The notes under the pieces are model-generated. The model had not been told where the DNA came from and made no database searches. It worked only from the letters and a program-made list of their open reading frames with translations. A DNA stretch of 32,178 bases from Verrucomicrobiota bacterium (GTDB lineage Bacteria; Verrucomicrobiota; Verrucomicrobiia; Chthoniobacterales; UBA10450): assembly GCA_003218535.1 (NCBI GenBank), contig QHNV01000046.1, positions 1 to 32,178 on the forward strand. Reading direction: 5' to 3'. A program made the translations under genes and the position numbers. Below are positions 8,047 to 15,965 of the stretch, in pieces. Position 1 is the first letter of the stretch; each line of letters opens with the position of its first letter.

Positions 8047-9099
8047 TTAACGATTGGCACCTGCTGGAAACATTACCTTGTCGGGCGCGGCATTAAGCGC
8101 GACGAGTAGCTTTTTGATGAGGCGAGTCTTTATGCGGCCAGCTTCTCGCGGTGCGACGATGTAGCGGACAATAGCCTCCAGCCATGTATTCTCGCTTACT
8201 CGAAAAATAACGCGCGGTCGCTCATGCACTTCCAGTTCGTCAACCGGCGTCCGGGCGAGCAAGTCTCGAAACGTTTCCACGCGTTTAATCATTTCCTTGC
8301 CTAGTTCTTCCTCCGTAACCTTTTGCATCGTACCGGCGATGAATTCGAGATCGCTGTTGTAGGCGACATTGAATTTAATTTCGTTCCAAATGTAAGGGAA
8401 AAGCGGCCATGAGTAGTTGTAAATAAGCTCGTCCAGCACTTTTTCGTTTGGGAACTTAATCAGTCGACCGCTCGGATGATCACCAGACATGTATTGGCCA
8501 CCGAATTCCCAAAGGGTCGTATCGAGATAACTGACATCAATTACGTCGCCAGTGGCATCGCCTATCTTGATGCGATCACCCACGCGAAAAGGCTGCCGGA
8601 CGAGAATGTAAATCCAAGCGATGAAACTTTTCATCGGCGTTTGTACTGCGAGGCCGATGATAATTGATCCGACGCCGAGGGCGGCAACCGCAGCATACCA
8701 ATTGACAAAGATTATCGATACAACAATCAGCGCGATGAGAAGGGCGACGACCAGATGCACGATGCGCTGGAGAGTGAAACGAGTGGAAGCATCCTCGATA
8801 CGACCGAGCCCATACACAGAAGCAGCTTGCGCAATCGCGAGTACGATCACGATAAGCGCTGCGCCGCGCAGGATTCGCTCCGAAATATCGACGGTTGCCT
8901 GCGGCAAGGGAATCAGTTTCGAGCCAAGCAAAAAATACAGCACGATGCAAGCACCGAGAATAAGCGTGTGTGCAATGAACCAAAGTTTGTCTCTTCCTTG
9001 CGCTTTGACCTTTTGACGTCGTTTTTCGCCAGTAGCTCGTTGAAGCTCTTTGCGGACTTCGGGTTGCTGTGAAATTTCCTCCGCGGTCTCAGGCATCAT
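8047..9099 (-). CDS. MscS-family mechanosensitive ion channel
   Basis: The protein has about 350 residues: a charged cytoplasmic N-terminus, four membrane helices, then the MscS core. The pore-lining and beta-domain region reads AALGVGSIIIGLAVQTPMKSF, followed by RQPFRVGDRIKIGDATGDV. It continues into the C-terminal mixed domain. It should act as a pressure-release or small-conductance channel in the inner membrane. The open frame extends upstream to 9756, but that part runs antisense to the PHP-domain gene and has no membrane-protein character. The ATG-ATG at 9094-9099 is the sensible start. No clear ribosome site is seen. Confidence 0.85.
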   Translation of the reverse strand: MMPETAEEISQQPEVRKELQRATGEKRRQKVKAQGRDKLWFIAHTLILGACIVLYFLLGSKLIPLPQATVDISERILRGAALIVIVLAIAQAASVYGLGRIEDASTRFTLQRIVHLVVALLIALIVVSIIFVNWYAAVAALGVGSIIIGLAVQTPMKSFIAWIYILVRQPFRVGDRIKIGDATGDVIDVSYLDTTLWEFGGQYMSGDHPSGRLIKFPNEKVLDELIYNYSWPLFPYIWNEIKFNVAYNSDLEFIAGTMQKVTEEELGKEMIKRVETFRDLLARTPVDELEVHERPRVIFRVSENTWLEAIVRYIVAPREAGRIKTRLIKKLLVALNAAPDKVMFPAGANR

Positions 9100-9205
9100 T
9101 ATTAAAATCGCATTGAGCGAAAAAAATGCGTGCAACAACGCGGTAACTCTCAGCTGCGCGCCAGATTCGGCCCACTTGATTTGCGGGCAGAATCGATTCT
9201 CAAGT

Positions 9206-10285
9206 GTGCTCTCAAACACAGATGTCGCAGAGCTGCTCGCCCGCCAGGCGCAACAGGAGGCAGGAACATTGTCGCGCGCCTTTCGCAGGGCTTCCCGCAG
9301 TGCTTTTCTCTGGCCGGAAAATGTTGTCGATGTTGTTGCACAGAATCGGTCGCTAACTGAATTGCGCGGCATTGGCCCATTTTTAGAGAAGCAAATCCGG
9401 CGGTGGGTCGACCAGCATCGGCAGTTAACCGATAGACCTCCTGCGATTCGCCAGGATTTCATTTCGCTCGCCGACGCGAGACAACTACTCGCGACGAAAC
9501 CTGCGTGGTCAAAGAAGCTGCGCGGGGATTTACAAATGCATACGCGCTGGAGCGATGGATCGGGAACGATTGCCGAAATGGCCGATGCAGCAAGGGAGCG
9601 GTCATATGAATACATCGCGATTACCGACCACTCTAAGCGCTTGAAAATTGCAGGCGGGATTGACGAACGGGCCCTCCGCGAGCAAGCGTTGGAGATTGCT
9701 GGGACGAACCAGTCAATTTCGCGCGAGGGCGGAAACCTAACGATACTTCGTTCCATCGAGATGAATTTGAACCCTCAAGGCGAAGGTGACATGGCTCCAA
9801 AATCGCTTTCTGGTCTTGATCTGGTGCTTGGCTCATTCCATTCGTCCCTGCGTCGCATCGACGATCAGACCGAGCGATATCTCGCGGCGCTGCGCAATCC
9901 GCACATCCAAATCCTCGCACACCCGCGCGGTCGCATTTACAATTTTCGGCTCGGTTTGAAGGCGGATTGGCCACGAGTGTTTGCGGAAGCGGCGAAGCTC
10001 GATAAAGCATTGGAGATCGATTGTTATCCAGACCGACAGGACCTTAATTTGACCTTGCTCAAACTGGCCCGATCAGCAGGAACGCGACTATCGTTAGGGA
10101 CAGATGCGCATCACCCATGGCAACTTGGGTTCATCCAACTTGGCCTGGCTGCAGCGCTGCGCGCGAAGATTCCCGATGAAAGAATCGTTAATTTCATGTC
10201 GATCCAGCAGATAAAATGCTGGATCGCGGGCCTGCACGAAACGAAGCCGCTAACGTCAGGGCTCAATAAAGTGCAACTGAAATAG
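9206..10285 (+). CDS. PHP-domain phosphoesterase with N-terminal helix-hairpin-helix region (PolX C-terminal-like)
   Basis: The C-terminal two thirds is a PHP domain with GDLQMHTRWSDGSG, then ITDHSK, LGSFHSS, ILAHPRGR and GTDAHHP. These His and Asp clusters bind the metals. The N-terminal part (SLTELRGIGPFLEKQI) looks like the helix-hairpin-helix of family X DNA polymerases. No polymerase palm is present, so this is a stand-alone PHP protein. It may be a nuclease or phosphatase; its substrate is unknown. The open frame starts at 9050, but residues before the GTG at 9206 are not conserved-looking and face the divergent MscS gene. The GTG start gives about 359 residues and is my choice, with some uncertainty. 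Confidence 0.8.
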   Translation: MLSNTDVAELLARQAQQEAGTLSRAFRRASRSAFLWPENVVDVVAQNRSLTELRGIGPFLEKQIRRWVDQHRQLTDRPPAIRQDFISLADARQLLATKPAWSKKLRGDLQMHTRWSDGSGTIAEMADAARERSYEYIAITDHSKRLKIAGGIDERALREQALEIAGTNQSISREGGNLTILRSIEMNLNPQGEGDMAPKSLSGLDLVLGSFHSSLRRIDDQTERYLAALRNPHIQILAHPRGRIYNFRLGLKADWPRVFAEAAKLDKALEIDCYPDRQDLNLTLLKLARSAGTRLSLGTDAHHPWQLGFIQLGLAAALRAKIPDERIVNFMSIQQIKCWIAGLHETKPLTSGLNKVQLK

Positions 10286-10345
10286 AGTCAGCAAACCACT
10301 TGCGTTACAGCCAGGCCAAGAAGCTGCTGCGATTCTCTACAGAAG

Positions 10346-10795
10346 ATGAACGAAAAAGCTGCGAAGTGTGCAGATCAAATGCCCCGTTCACGCCGCTGCG
10401 AGATTAATGACCTATTTCGCGATTTTTCGCGGAATGCTGCAGAGGGAGTTGGATCGGCATTCGCGTTCATTGCCGCAATCACCGTCGTCATTATCTGGGC
10501 CGCGGCCGGACCCGTGTTTCATTTTTCCGATGCATGGCAGCTTATTATTAACACGGGCACGACCATCGTGACTTTCCTCATGGTTTTCTTGATTCAGAAC
10601 ACCCAGAACCGCGACGCGAAAGCCGTTCAATTGAAACTAGACGAGTTAATCCGGGCTCTTGAAGGCGCGCGTAATAAACTTGTCGACCTTGAAAATCATT
10701 CCGACGGAGATCTAAAAAAGCTCGAAGAAGAATTCGAGCGCTTGCACAAGCGATCTCGGGAAACCGACACCCACGTTGCAAAAGCCGAATCGTAA
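10346..10795 (+). CDS. low-affinity iron permease family small membrane protein
   Basis: The 149-residue product has two membrane helices. The first is around residues 36-54 (SAFAFIAAITVVIIWAAAGP). The second carries NTGTTIVTFLMVFLIQNTQNRD, the signature of the low-affinity iron permease family (PF04120). An amphipathic, coiled-coil-like tail follows (KLDELIRALEGAR). Family names imply Fe/Cu transport, but bacterial members are short and transport has not been firmly shown. It starts at the ATG at 10346, 60 bases after the PHP-domain gene. Confidence 0.8.
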   Translation: MNEKAAKCADQMPRSRRCEINDLFRDFSRNAAEGVGSAFAFIAAITVVIIWAAAGPVFHFSDAWQLIINTGTTIVTFLMVFLIQNTQNRDAKAVQLKLDELIRALEGARNKLVDLENHSDGDLKKLEEEFERLHKRSRETDTHVAKAES

Positions 10796-10855
10796 CCCGA
10801 AGTCAAAGGCAGCCGGTCTTAGACCGATGAACCAAATCTTAACTGAAATGAAAGG

Positions 10856-10984
10856 ATGAATGCAAAGATGCGCCTAACAAACAGAATCAAAGAAGCAGGG
10901 GCAACTGGATATATTTTACTTTGGTTACTAGGAATCCCGATTCCGATTTTGCTTTTGATTTTTCTGCTGCGCGGTTGCACATAA
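10856..10984 (+). CDS. single-span mini membrane protein (42 or 38 residues)
   Basis: A short frame encodes a positively charged start (RLTNRIKEAG), one membrane helix with LLWLLGIPIPILLLIFLL, and a RGCT end before TAA. The GIPIPI core is a pattern I have seen in very small bacterial membrane proteins, which supports a real gene. Start choice is open: ATG at 10856 (42 residues) or ATG at 10868 (38 residues). The AAAGG at 10851-10855 is well placed for the second. It lies 60 bases after the iron-permease family gene on the same strand. Function unknown. Confidence 0.6.
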   Translation: MNAKMRLTNRIKEAGATGYILLWLLGIPIPILLLIFLLRGCT

Positions 10985-11299
10985 TCGCCCACAAACTCAA
11001 CCGGCAACGGAGTCTGATGTGGACCTCTCGATCGATGGGTACGGGGGCACATTTACTCATTTGCTGCTCGTGATCGCTCGTTCCTGATCATGTTTGGGGT
11101 GCAGGTCGGTAGGCGCTATTGCCCAAATCAAGTGCGTCGAAAGTTGATATCACAGTTAATTTTTCATCCGCAAAAAAGTGCCAGTTGAATCGCCGCCAGC
11201 GCGCGGCCAGACACAGGCGAATTATATGAGAAATTGCGCCGACCCGGGAATAGATCGCGTTCACGGCTCACACGCACACTTTAAGGCGCCGCTACTGAA
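10985..11299. other. intergenic stretch with no supported gene
   Basis: This 315-base gap separates the mini membrane protein gene from the convergent DUF1328 gene. I see no conserved-looking frame, no tRNA-like fold and no U-tailed hairpin on either strand. Confidence 0.5.
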
Positions 11300-11470
11300 T
11301 TACGGAACTCCTCTGCCTCTCCAGCCGAAGATAAAAAAGATTATGCACATCACCAGGAACAGAAAGAATAGCACCTTAGCAATTCCTGCCGACGCCGCGG
11401 CGATGCCTCCAAACCCAAACACTGCTGCTACTATCGCAATTATTAGAAAAGTTATAGCCCAGCCTAACAT
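11300..11470 (-). CDS. DUF1328 family small membrane protein
   Basis: The 56-residue product [19 protein letters not shown]... has two membrane helices and matches the YtjA/DUF1328 pattern, which nearly always begins MLxWAxxFLxxAxIA. A strong ribosome site (AGGAGG, plus-strand 11478-11483) lies seven bases before the ATG at 11468-11470. The adjacent ATG at 11471-11473 is only four bases away and is less likely. DUF1328 genes occur widely as stress or osmotic genes of unknown mechanism. Confidence 0.85.
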   Translation of the reverse strand: MLGWAITFLIIAIVAAVFGFGGIAAASAGIAKVLFFLFLVMCIIFFIFGWRGRGVP

Positions 11471-11736
11471 CATTTCACCTCCTTTAGTCATGAATCGTGT
11501 CAGCTGGTTGCCCCGCGTGTGTTCTAATCCCGAATCGCTCTCTAGTCCCTGAGTATAACACCTTGGATCACTCTGTTACGGCCTTTAGCAGGCCTACGAC
11601 CCTGCCTGAGAGCCTGGTAATGAAAATCCTGATAGGCGCCTAGCCTTGCACCTCGCCCCAGGCGGGACCAGTATTCACCCTTCCAGTTATCGAAAAAGGC
11701 CTGGGCTAAGATTGCTATTCCTTCTGCCACTTCGGA

Positions 11737-11768
11737 AATAAAAGCGGCGGGACTCGCTTCCCGCCGCT
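11737..11768 (-). terminator. Rho-independent terminator after the 58-residue Gln/Arg-rich gene
   Basis: A perfect 10-bp stem (11743-11752 with 11759-11768) with a six-base loop is rich in G-C. In the minus-strand transcript it is followed by UUUAUU. It lies 22 bases beyond the stop codon at 11791-11793, so it most likely ends that gene's transcript. Confidence 0.75.
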
Positions 11769-11790
11769 CGTTAATCTAAAGAACGAAGCC

Positions 11791-11967
11791 TTATCGTCCG
11801 CCCTGCTGACCGCCTCCGGGTTGGCCACCTTCTTTTCCCTTCTCGCGTTGTTGACGTTCCCGTTCCTGGCGTTCACGTTCTTGTCTCTCACGATCTTGCT
11901 CCTGGCCGCCTTGTTGTCCGGGAGCGGAAGGTTTGCCCGGTTCATTCGGATTGTGTTGTGTTTCCAT
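11791..11967 (-). CDS. 58-residue disordered Gln/Arg/Glu-rich protein
   Basis: Starting at ATG 11967, the frame encodes a polar, low-complexity chain. It begins METQHNPNEPGKPSAPGQQG, continues with an RERQERERQERERQQRE charged repeat (about residues 26-42), and ends in Gly/Gln-rich GGQPGGGQQGGR. There is no hydrophobic core, so it is probably intrinsically disordered or a single charged helix. An AAAGG lies upstream of the start and a good terminator (11737-11768) follows, so it forms a complete small transcription unit. An overlapping 76-residue frame on the same strand is less credible. Family not recognised. A hydrophilin-like stress role is only a guess. Confidence 0.6.
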   Translation of the reverse strand: METQHNPNEPGKPSAPGQQGGQEQDRERQERERQERERQQREKGKEGGQPGGGQQGGR

Positions 11968-12123
11968 AGTACCTTTCGTTTTGTTACTAACTTCTGACTC
12001 GTCTCATCGCGGTTTGCGACGAAACCTACTTTAGCTTACAATCGCCTTGCAAATGGCGTTTGGTCTGGGAAACTTTGTCACAGCCGGCCGGTGCACCTCG
12101 AACGTTGCAATCCTCAACAATCA

Positions 12124-12495
12124 TTAGGTCGTTAGCAGTTCGGCCCAGTCACGTGGTAAAGATTGGGCGGCCTTTTCAAACACTTCTCGACCAACCGCAT
12201 TTCGTGCGAAGTGGGTCAACGACCTAAAGAGCTCGGCAGCCTGTTCGGGCGAAATTTGAAATTGCTGAACCAATGTGCTGGCAGCATCCTCTACCGAAAT
12301 TTCGGGAGGATTCGCTTGGTGCCCGCGCAGCCGCTCGGTTGTTAGCGGTTGCGGTAATTTGCTTGTGAATTTGCGTGCATCGCCTTCCTCGAATCTGCTC
12401 GCCAGGATGCCGCAAACCGCTTTTACCGCCGCATCCGGATCTTGGACAAAGTGCTGCTGGCGCGCGCAGTCGAGAAATTCTTTGTATCCTACCAT
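12124..12495 (-). CDS. DUF2267 family protein
   Basis: From the ATG at 12495 the product has 123 residues. It begins VGYKEFLDCARQQHFVQDPD and ends with LPRDWAELL, both matching the two-repeat helical DUF2267 family (YxEFL near the start and LPxDxxELF at the end). The family is often found in stress or osmotic gene clusters and has no known activity. The open frame continues to 12675, but the upstream 60 residues do not belong to the domain. I favour the internal ATG, although no clear ribosome site precedes it. Confidence 0.75.
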   Translation of the reverse strand: MVGYKEFLDCARQQHFVQDPDAAVKAVCGILASRFEEGDARKFTSKLPQPLTTERLRGHQANPPEISVEDAASTLVQQFQISPEQAAELFRSLTHFARNAVGREVFEKAAQSLPRDWAELLTT

Positions 12496-12680
12496 GCTTA
12501 AAGATTTCGCGCCGGAAAGCGTTAATGGCCGTTTGCGAATTCTGATAGCTACTTGCTTTTGCGCAATCTGTGACGACGCGCGCGAAATAGCTGAGAGCGG
12601 CAAGGCTGCCGGATAGGGTGTTCTCATTCCAACGAACCGTCGCAGCAGGTAATCGAGCACAAAACGACTTGGCATGCAGT

Positions 12681-13205
12681 TTATTTTGCCGGATTGAAAA
12701 TGATATCGCGCGGATCCGTGGCGACCTCTGTCCCAAGATCAAATTTCGCGAATAACCGATTGTGGGTCTTTGTCGTCGCGCAGACCTTCGAAGCTTGCGC
12801 GGCGAAGCAATCCATAATCTGTCTATTCGGTGAAACTGATTTGCGCAACGAGTTTCGGTTCAAGCCAGTGTAGCGCTCGCATCTCGTCTGCGGTTATCCA
12901 TTCACCAAAGTGGCTTTTCCGGCTGCGAGGCAAGTCGTCGAAGGGACATTCTTTGTGAACAATGGGCGCATGGTTTTCAGGAGCCTTAACCGACTAAGAG
13001 GATTGAATCCCTGGCGCACCTTTCCCGCGAGCATGAGTTTTCCGCATCGTAATACCCGACAAGAATCGATTGAAAACTTTCGATTCCTGGCTTGTACCCG
13101 TCGATGACGAATTCTTGCGCTATGTTGATCTTAAATTTCAGCCAAGTAGTTACCGGGTGCCCGCGCGATAAAGTGAATCGCGCTGCTTTCGATTACCCCT
13201 CTAAT
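12681..13205 (-). pseudogene. decayed ATP-dependent DNA ligase (LigD-type C-terminal part)
   Basis: Minus-strand translation in shifting frames gives successive pieces of the ligase OB-fold domain. They are DSLYRAGTR (near 13179), WLKFKINIAQEFVIDGYKPG (from 13144), LVGYYDAE, then in another frame LAGKVRQGFNPLSRL. A further shift gives CPFDDLPRSRKSHFGEWIT and LEPKLVAQISFTE. An in-frame TAG at 12823-12825 sits where family members have Trp. After it come TDYGLLRRASFEGLRDDKD and PQSVIREI. At least two frameshifts and one nonsense change occur, and the catalytic lysine domain is absent. This is a remnant of a bacterial ATP-dependent ligase, probably once linked to end-joining repair. Confidence 0.8.
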
Positions 13206-13326
13206 CTAGTTGGTTTATTACCGCGTGTTCTTCGACCGACGTTTGAACGTCTGACTTTAGTTCTGCCTGCGCAGAAACCCGAGAGATGAGACACGCGCAC
13301 AAGCCGCGGCATGCGACTAAATTTAT

Positions 13327-13776
13327 ATGAAAGAACAAAAAGAAATTATCTCAACGATCAACAACCTGATCGAAACGCTGAAGGATGGGCAGGAAGGCTT
13401 TAAACAAGCCGCAGAAGGCGTAAAAGATCCCCAGCTGAAATCGATCTTCAACGAATATTCGCAGCAGCGCTCACGATTCGCAACCGAACTGCAAAGCCAA
13501 GCCCGTAGCCTGGGCGAACCACAACCTGAAACCAGCAGCACTGCTGCTGGTGCGTTGCACCGTGCCTGGATTAATTTGAAATCCGCTGTTACTAGGGGCG
13601 ATGACCATGCAATTCTAGTCGAGTGCGAACGCGGAGAAGACTCGGCAGTGGAAGAATACAGAAAGGCGATAGATAGCAATCTATCAGTGCCCGTGCGCGA
13701 CGTTGTTTCGCGTCAATACGCAGAAATTAAAAACACGCACGACCGCATCAAACATCTCCGCGATACTACGGAGTAG
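13327..13776 (+). CDS. PA2169/DUF2383-type four-helix-bundle protein
   Basis: The 149-residue product is helical and acidic. It starts with INNLIETLKDGQEGFKQAAE and ends with YAEIKNTHDRIKHLRD, the pattern of the PA2169 family four-helix bundle (DUF2383, ferritin-like). A conserved WINLKSAVTRGDDHAILVECERGED stretch in the centre carries Glu residues that could hold metal. These proteins occur in stress-related clusters in soil bacteria, with no established reaction. The start is at ATG 13327. The gene lies alone between the ligase remnant and the histone-like gene. Confidence 0.8.
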   Translation: MKEQKEIISTINNLIETLKDGQEGFKQAAEGVKDPQLKSIFNEYSQQRSRFATELQSQARSLGEPQPETSSTAAGALHRAWINLKSAVTRGDDHAILVECERGEDSAVEEYRKAIDSNLSVPVRDVVSRQYAEIKNTHDRIKHLRDTTE

Positions 13777-14020
13777 AATCCGTCGAGGAAAGTTCTGTCG
13801 AGATAGTTTAGACTTCGGGCGAGAGTTTGCCAGGGCCTCAATCAGAGTTAGGCAGCCAGGCTATTGGTGGAGCTTAAGAAAAAGACTTAGACTAGCTATC
13901 AGATTTCTACGCATTGAGTCTGCCCTAGCTCACCGCCGCGGCGTGACCGTTAACTCATATCCCTGTCACTGATCGTTAGCTCAGCATCCTAGAGTAGTAA
14001 GATAAACGCGGAAACTTTTC

Positions 14021-14040
14021 ATTACGTCCAAACACGTAAT
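14021..14040. promoter_or_regulatory. inverted repeat before the histone-like gene
   Basis: ATTACGT (14021-14027) and ACGTAAT (14034-14040) form a 7+6+7 inverted repeat 22 bases upstream of the ATG at 14062. The position suits an operator, but no regulator gene lies beside it. Confidence 0.3.
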
Positions 14041-14061
14041 TAGCGGCGAAACACTCTTGGT

Positions 14062-14508
14062 ATGCCAGAAGAAGAAGCAGAGGAACGGGCGCGCGAAGAC
14101 GAACGCGAAGGCAAATCTCCTTCCACTCAGGCCGGCGAATTCGTGCGTGAGGAAATGGAACATATTCGCGAAGGCGAACATGGCGCTCGTTCGCCCGAGC
14201 AGGCGGTCGCAATCGGTCTGTCAAAGGCGCGCAGGGCTGGAGTGGAGCTGCCTCCGCCGAAAAGGGGCAAAAAGCGAACAAAGCGTCAAGCCAAGCAGGC
14301 CCTTGCTAAAGGCCGCACAGACGGTCGGAAGAAACCGTCACGCACGCGGTCCCGTGCGACTAAAGGTGCGCTCAAGCGCGAGAGCCGCCGGTCAGCATCG
14401 AGAAAGGCGTTGTCACGACGAGCAAAGCGGGCCGCAAGCCAACGCTCTGCACGTTCACGTTCGGCCGCAGCAAAGAAAGCCGCGCAGACACGAAAGCGCC
14501 GTCGCTAA
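14062..14508 (+). CDS. histone H1-like basic protein with DUF6496-type N-terminus
   Basis: The first 65 residues contain FVREEMEHIREGEHGARSPEQAVAIGLSKARRAG, which resembles the DUF6496 pattern (a helix followed by a xxQAxAIxLSxAR motif). The remaining 80 residues are almost only Lys, Arg, Ala, Ser and Thr, like eukaryotic H1 tails and bacterial H1-like proteins. It probably binds nucleic acid and may condense DNA under stress (inference). The product is 148 residues from ATG 14062, without a clear ribosome site. A second Lys-rich small gene lies at 15504. Confidence 0.7.
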   Translation: MPEEEAEERAREDEREGKSPSTQAGEFVREEMEHIREGEHGARSPEQAVAIGLSKARRAGVELPPPKRGKKRTKRQAKQALAKGRTDGRKKPSRTRSRATKGALKRESRRSASRKALSRRAKRAASQRSARSRSAAAKKAAQTRKRRR

Positions 14509-14591
14509 TGTCGCGCTGTGGCTTTGATGGAGATTTCGGATGGCGTTCTTTAGTGGAGATCTAGTAAATCAACACGCGGGAAAATCCCTTT

Positions 14592-15452
14592 ATGCCCAAA
14601 GACACGAAACTTCAGCCGACTCAGCGTCAGAAGCGACAACCCGGGCGCGAACACAAAATGAAGCCCCGGCCGAGGGCCGAGGGCGAAAAGCATCGGGGCA
14701 GTGGAAAATTGCGAGAGAAAGTAGCGCTTATCACTGGTGGTGATAGCGGGATTGGCCGCGCAGTCACGATTGCATTTGCGAAAGAAGGTGCGGATATGGC
14801 GATCGTCTATCTCGAAGAGCATAAGGACGCAAATGAGACTAGGCGCTTAGTGGAGGAAGAGGGGCGCAAATGTCTATTGATCGCTGGTGACGTCGGCCAG
14901 GAAAAGTTCTGTCGAAGGGCCGTCGAGGAAACCCTGAAGGAGTTTGGAAAGATTGACGTCTTGGTAAATAACGCGGCTGAACAACATCCACAGGAATCAA
15001 TTGAGAAAATAAGCGAAAAACAGCTCGAGCGAACATTTCGCACAAACATCTTCTCCTTCTTTTTCATGACAAAAGCCGCAGTGAAACATTTGAAAAAAGG
15101 CGCTGCAATTATCAATACAACTTCAGTCACCGCTTACAAAGGTAACCCTCAGCTGCTCGACTACTCTTCGACTAAGGGCGCCATCGCAGCTTTTACGCGA
15201 TCCCTCTCGCAAGCGCTCGCTGATAAAGACATTCGCGTAAACGGTGTCGCGCCGGGTCCAGTTTGGACTCCCCTGATTCCATCATCATTCCCCGCCGAAG
15301 ACGTCGAGGAGTTTGGCTCTGACGTTCCGCTGGGTCGGCCCGGCCAACCGGAGGAAATTGCGCCGAGCTTTGTGTTTCTTGCTTCCGATGATTCCTCCTA
15401 CATGACCGGCCAGATTTTGCATCCAAACGGAGGTACTGTCGTGAACGGCTAA
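14592..15452 (+). CDS. SDR-family oxidoreductase (general-stress-protein-39-like)
   Basis: This 286-residue classical short-chain dehydrogenase has a 40-residue basic leader. The cofactor motif TGGDSGIGRA is at about residues 48-57, NNAAEQHP near 126, the catalytic Ser in NTTSVTAYKG, and the YSSTKGA Tyr/Lys pair. PGPVWTPLIPSSFP follows. This arrangement matches the YdaD/YhdF/GSP39 branch, whose members are induced by stress and act on unknown alcohols or ketones. The long polar N-terminus is also typical of that branch. The start is the ATG at 14592, which keeps this leader. Confidence 0.88.
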   Translation: MPKDTKLQPTQRQKRQPGREHKMKPRPRAEGEKHRGSGKLREKVALITGGDSGIGRAVTIAFAKEGADMAIVYLEEHKDANETRRLVEEEGRKCLLIAGDVGQEKFCRRAVEETLKEFGKIDVLVNNAAEQHPQESIEKISEKQLERTFRTNIFSFFFMTKAAVKHLKKGAAIINTTSVTAYKGNPQLLDYSSTKGAIAAFTRSLSQALADKDIRVNGVAPGPVWTPLIPSSFPAEDVEEFGSDVPLGRPGQPEEIAPSFVFLASDDSSYMTGQILHPNGGTVVNG

Positions 15453-15503
15453 CTTCGGGGGTTGAAAGCAACTTCTTTAGCTTCACTCTGGCTTACCAAA
15501 GAT

Positions 15504-15668
15504 ATGACAACTAGAAAACAACGGCTTGCCGCGAAGCGGAACATCAAGAAAGCAGCTAAAGCTGCGCGACGAAAGAAAACAGTCGCGCATTTGCCGAAAA
15601 AGGCGCGCACCGCGCTTGGCAAAGAAGGAGCTAAGGCTGCACGAAAGAAACGGCGCGGATCAAAATAG
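15504..15668 (+). CDS. 54-residue Lys/Arg-rich basic protein
   Basis: From the ATG at 15504 the product reads MTTRKQRLAAKRNIKKAAKA and stays extremely rich in Lys, Arg and Ala to its end (RKKRRGSK). It probably binds nucleic acid. The upstream TTG at 15462 would extend it by 14 residues of unrelated composition, so the ATG is preferred. It follows the SDR gene and is followed within five bases by a two-helix membrane protein. No family is recognised. Confidence 0.55.
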   Translation: MTTRKQRLAAKRNIKKAAKAARRKKTVAHLPKKARTALGKEGAKAARKKRRGSK

Positions 15669-15672
15669 AATC

Positions 15673-15858
15673 GTGCACAAAGGAATATTCTTCGCGTTCA
15701 TTTTTATTGTTATAGGAATTTTCGTGTTGGCCAACACCGCCTTGTTGCTATTTCGCGAAGCAAAGCTTCTGGATATGGGATTGGTCGGCTTCCCGAGCAT
15801 TATTATTCTCGGCATTGCCGGTTTCACATTTGGATGGAAAAAGCGGAAGAGACAGTGA
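15673..15858 (+). CDS. 61-residue two-helix membrane protein
   Basis: From the GTG at 15673 the product has two membrane spans (about residues 4-25 and 35-52), a short loop REAKLLDMGLVGFPS, and a basic end KKRKRQ that should face the cytoplasm. The open frame continues upstream to 15526, but that part is an antiparallel-composition shadow of the Lys-rich gene. The start lies five bases after that gene's stop, suggesting co-translation. Function unknown. Confidence 0.55.
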   Translation: MHKGIFFAFIFIVIGIFVLANTALLLFREAKLLDMGLVGFPSIIILGIAGFTFGWKKRKRQ

Positions 15859-15965
15859 GCCATCGCCAAAACTTCTTTCGCGGGGGCAGGAAGCGGCTTC
15901 CGCAGGAACGGTTCCCGTTTCTCGAAGATTAACAGAGCTTACGATCGCGACAGCGAGTCAAACCA

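Noticed and set aside
9100-9756. A long N-terminal extension of the MscS frame
   Set aside because: It is antisense to the PHP-domain gene, has many Cys, Arg and Ser without order, and the channel is complete from the ATG at 9099.
11542-11730. A 62-codon minus-strand frame with some aromatic and Arg-rich content
   Set aside because: It lies beyond the terminator of the upstream gene, has no ribosome site and resembles no family I know. The gap from 11471 to 11736 is best left as intergenic.
12496-12675. A 60-residue N-terminal extension of DUF2267
   Set aside because: The domain begins at the ATG at 12495. The extension is not part of the family pattern, although a real longer product cannot be excluded.
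13238-13251. Short palindrome GACGTT-TG-AACGTC
   Set aside because: Its two-base centre resembles the repeat units, but it lacks the TAGGGG or GGTGGATCGA flank and is short enough to occur by chance.
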